Source of the DNA: Chara braunii
Taxonomy: Eukaryota > Streptophyta > Charophyceae > Charales > Characeae
Direction of reading: 5' to 3'
Assembly: GCA_003427395.1 (NCBI GenBank)
Contig: BFEA01000192.1
Location: 1,057,009 to 1,102,115, forward strand
DNA: 45,107 bases
This document shows positions 43,667-45,107 of this stretch, in pieces. The notes under the pieces are model-generated. The model saw nothing but the letters and a program-made list of their open reading frames with translations. It did not search any database and had not been told where the DNA came from. Within the stretch, counting starts at the first letter, position 1. Every line of letters begins with the position of its first letter. The position numbers and the translations under genes were made by a program.

Positions 43667-45107
43667 TGTCGGTGCGAATACCCTTACAAGGTTATTCGCC
43701 CTGGTTTTCGCGAGCGACAGAAATAAGCTTGGTTTAGAGGTTAAGCATGTCGCGCGAGGCGCGACTGTGTCCGGGATTTACGTTGACTGGTTGGTTGACT
43801 AAAGCAAAGAGTGTGTGGGCGCGCAAGTTTTGGGAAGCGTGTGATCTTGTAATTGTTGATGGTTGAAAAGCCGACGTGACTGCCGACTGGATTTTGTTTA
43901 TTATTTGACTAAATTAGGAATAAAAAAATTAGGTCTCGTTGAATAATGCGCTTGCCTGTGACTTGCGTGTACGTACGGAGAACGACATCGATGACAGCAT
44001 GGTTCTATATAGTCGCGCGGTATACGTGAAAAGTTGACTTGGGCAGCGGGGACCCGTGGCAAAGGCCCGACCTGTCATTCATGGTTTGTCGTGAGTGGTT
44101 TTAAGTGTGTGCGTGCCCGTTGGGGCGTGAAGGATGACGGGTCATGCACCAGGGCAGGTCGCAGACTGCTACGGCTAACTCCTCACCACCTCGGTCTTTG
44201 AAGTTCTCATTATTGTTACTATTACCACGATCCGCATCGGGAACCACCTCACCTAAGCCATGCGTAAGCCTTGCGGCAGGGGCCGCACTCTCTGCTCCAC
44301 AATCGGCCAACTGTGTGGGGGTTTGACAATCAAGGGCCCCTTTATAGATGGACCGCCCACCAAATCTTGATCTGTCGTAGGAGTTTTGAGCGTGAGTAAG
44401 CCCGTGGGGATCGGTGAAATGCCGAACTGGGCCTGAGTAGGGCGAGGCTGGAGGAGGCTGTGGCTAAAATTGTAGCGATATAGACGGCAAATCGTCGGAC
44501 GAACTTGGGCGTAGGGGCGAAATACTAATCTGATAATCCGATGGAGGTCTTGTGTGGAGTCCCCCCCCCCCCCACACTCATCGGACTGGCCGGGCACCTC
44601 GGAGTGCGCTGGGCGCTATCGGACCACGACCCACAGGATAACGCGTTAGTAGTGGAAGGCTATAGAGGACAAGGAACTGGAAGAGAAAAAGGGGATGAAT
44701 CAGGTGCGAATTCGCACCAGATACCCTCGAAGCGAAGAGATGGTGGAAAGAACGGGTTGAGCAAAGTGGAGAATGCGGAACTTGCTCTTCTGTGGCAGCT
44801 TTGGGTACGGAAAGAGGTGATCCAGGGGTTTTGGCCCCGGGCGAGTTGCATGGTGAAGTTAGATTTAGTGATAGGTTAGTAGAATAGGCGGTTGAGAGAA
44901 GAGAGGTGTTGCGCATAGCTATGGCGGAAAGAGGAGAGGGGGAAGAGGAAACAAATGTGATTTGCTCAATTATGAGTGGGATCAGGCGAGAAAAGATTTA
45001 CATTAGGGGTTTTGGGGGCGGGCGACCTTAAATCCGAGGTTAGTTTCAGCAATAACTTAGTGAAAGGAAGGCTAGTAAAGAAAAGAGCAGCGCGGAGGTG
45101 TCAAGAT
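43667..45107 (+). mobile_element. L6: start of the 3' LTR of the L5 element, cut by window end
   Basis: Begins TGTCGGTGCG with the palindrome and follows L5 collinearly (29,734-31,174) to the last base of the window. It keeps CTATATAG at 44,005-44,012, the C run at 44,561-44,574 and a perfect GGTGCGAATTCGCACC palindrome at 44,703-44,718. Same orientation as L5, with a gag-bearing internal region between, so the two are taken as the two LTRs of one element. About 5.3 kb of this LTR is outside the window. Confidence 0.85.

Overview
This window is eukaryotic, non-genic, repeat-dense DNA. I found no intact protein-coding gene. It is mostly several copies of one very large LTR-retrotransposon family, lying in both orientations and nested in each other, with small DNA transposons inserted into them. 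The organism cannot be identified from this sequence. A primer-binding site resembling the 3' end of plant tRNA-Asp suggests a streptophyte (land plant or charophyte alga); this is a weak guess.

Layout. LTR copy L1 (minus strand) runs from the left edge to 7,969 and carries a hAT-like element (2,880-4,074) and a foldback element (5,694-6,164). L2 (plus) runs 7,970-14,600 and has a 200-N assembly gap. A minus-strand LTR-start fragment, L3a, ends at 15,619 and abuts L3 (plus, to about 18,815). From 18,816 to 22,475 there is older DNA with a 48-bp tandem repeat, a microsatellite, a cluster of hairpins, a tRNA-like box and a decayed Ty3/gypsy RT-RNase H remnant. L4 (minus, 22,476-29,733) carries a second foldback element. 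A composite retrotransposon begins at 29,734: a 6,732-bp 5' LTR (L5), a PBS, a 7.2-kb internal region holding only a broken gag, and the start of its 3' LTR (L6, 43,667 to the window end).

The LTRs share an order of parts in sense orientation: terminal TGTC with a palindrome; an array of GC-rich hairpins at about 175-bp spacing (class alpha); a strongly conserved block of about 120 bp followed by a TATA-like box; an array of hairpins with an almost invariant loop and differing but still paired stems (class beta); a roughly 120-bp tandem repeat with a GCAGCGCTTCCC-type core (class gamma); and a 3' part with more perfect hairpins, ending in CA next to the PBS.

The most unusual signal is the beta array. 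Within a copy and between copies the stems change on both sides and stay paired, while the loop is homogenised per LTR copy. It lies between the putative promoter and the PBS, so it would be in the 5' leader of the genomic RNA. A packaging, dimerisation or translation-control element is a reasonable inference, but it is untested here. All alignments and identities are by eye.
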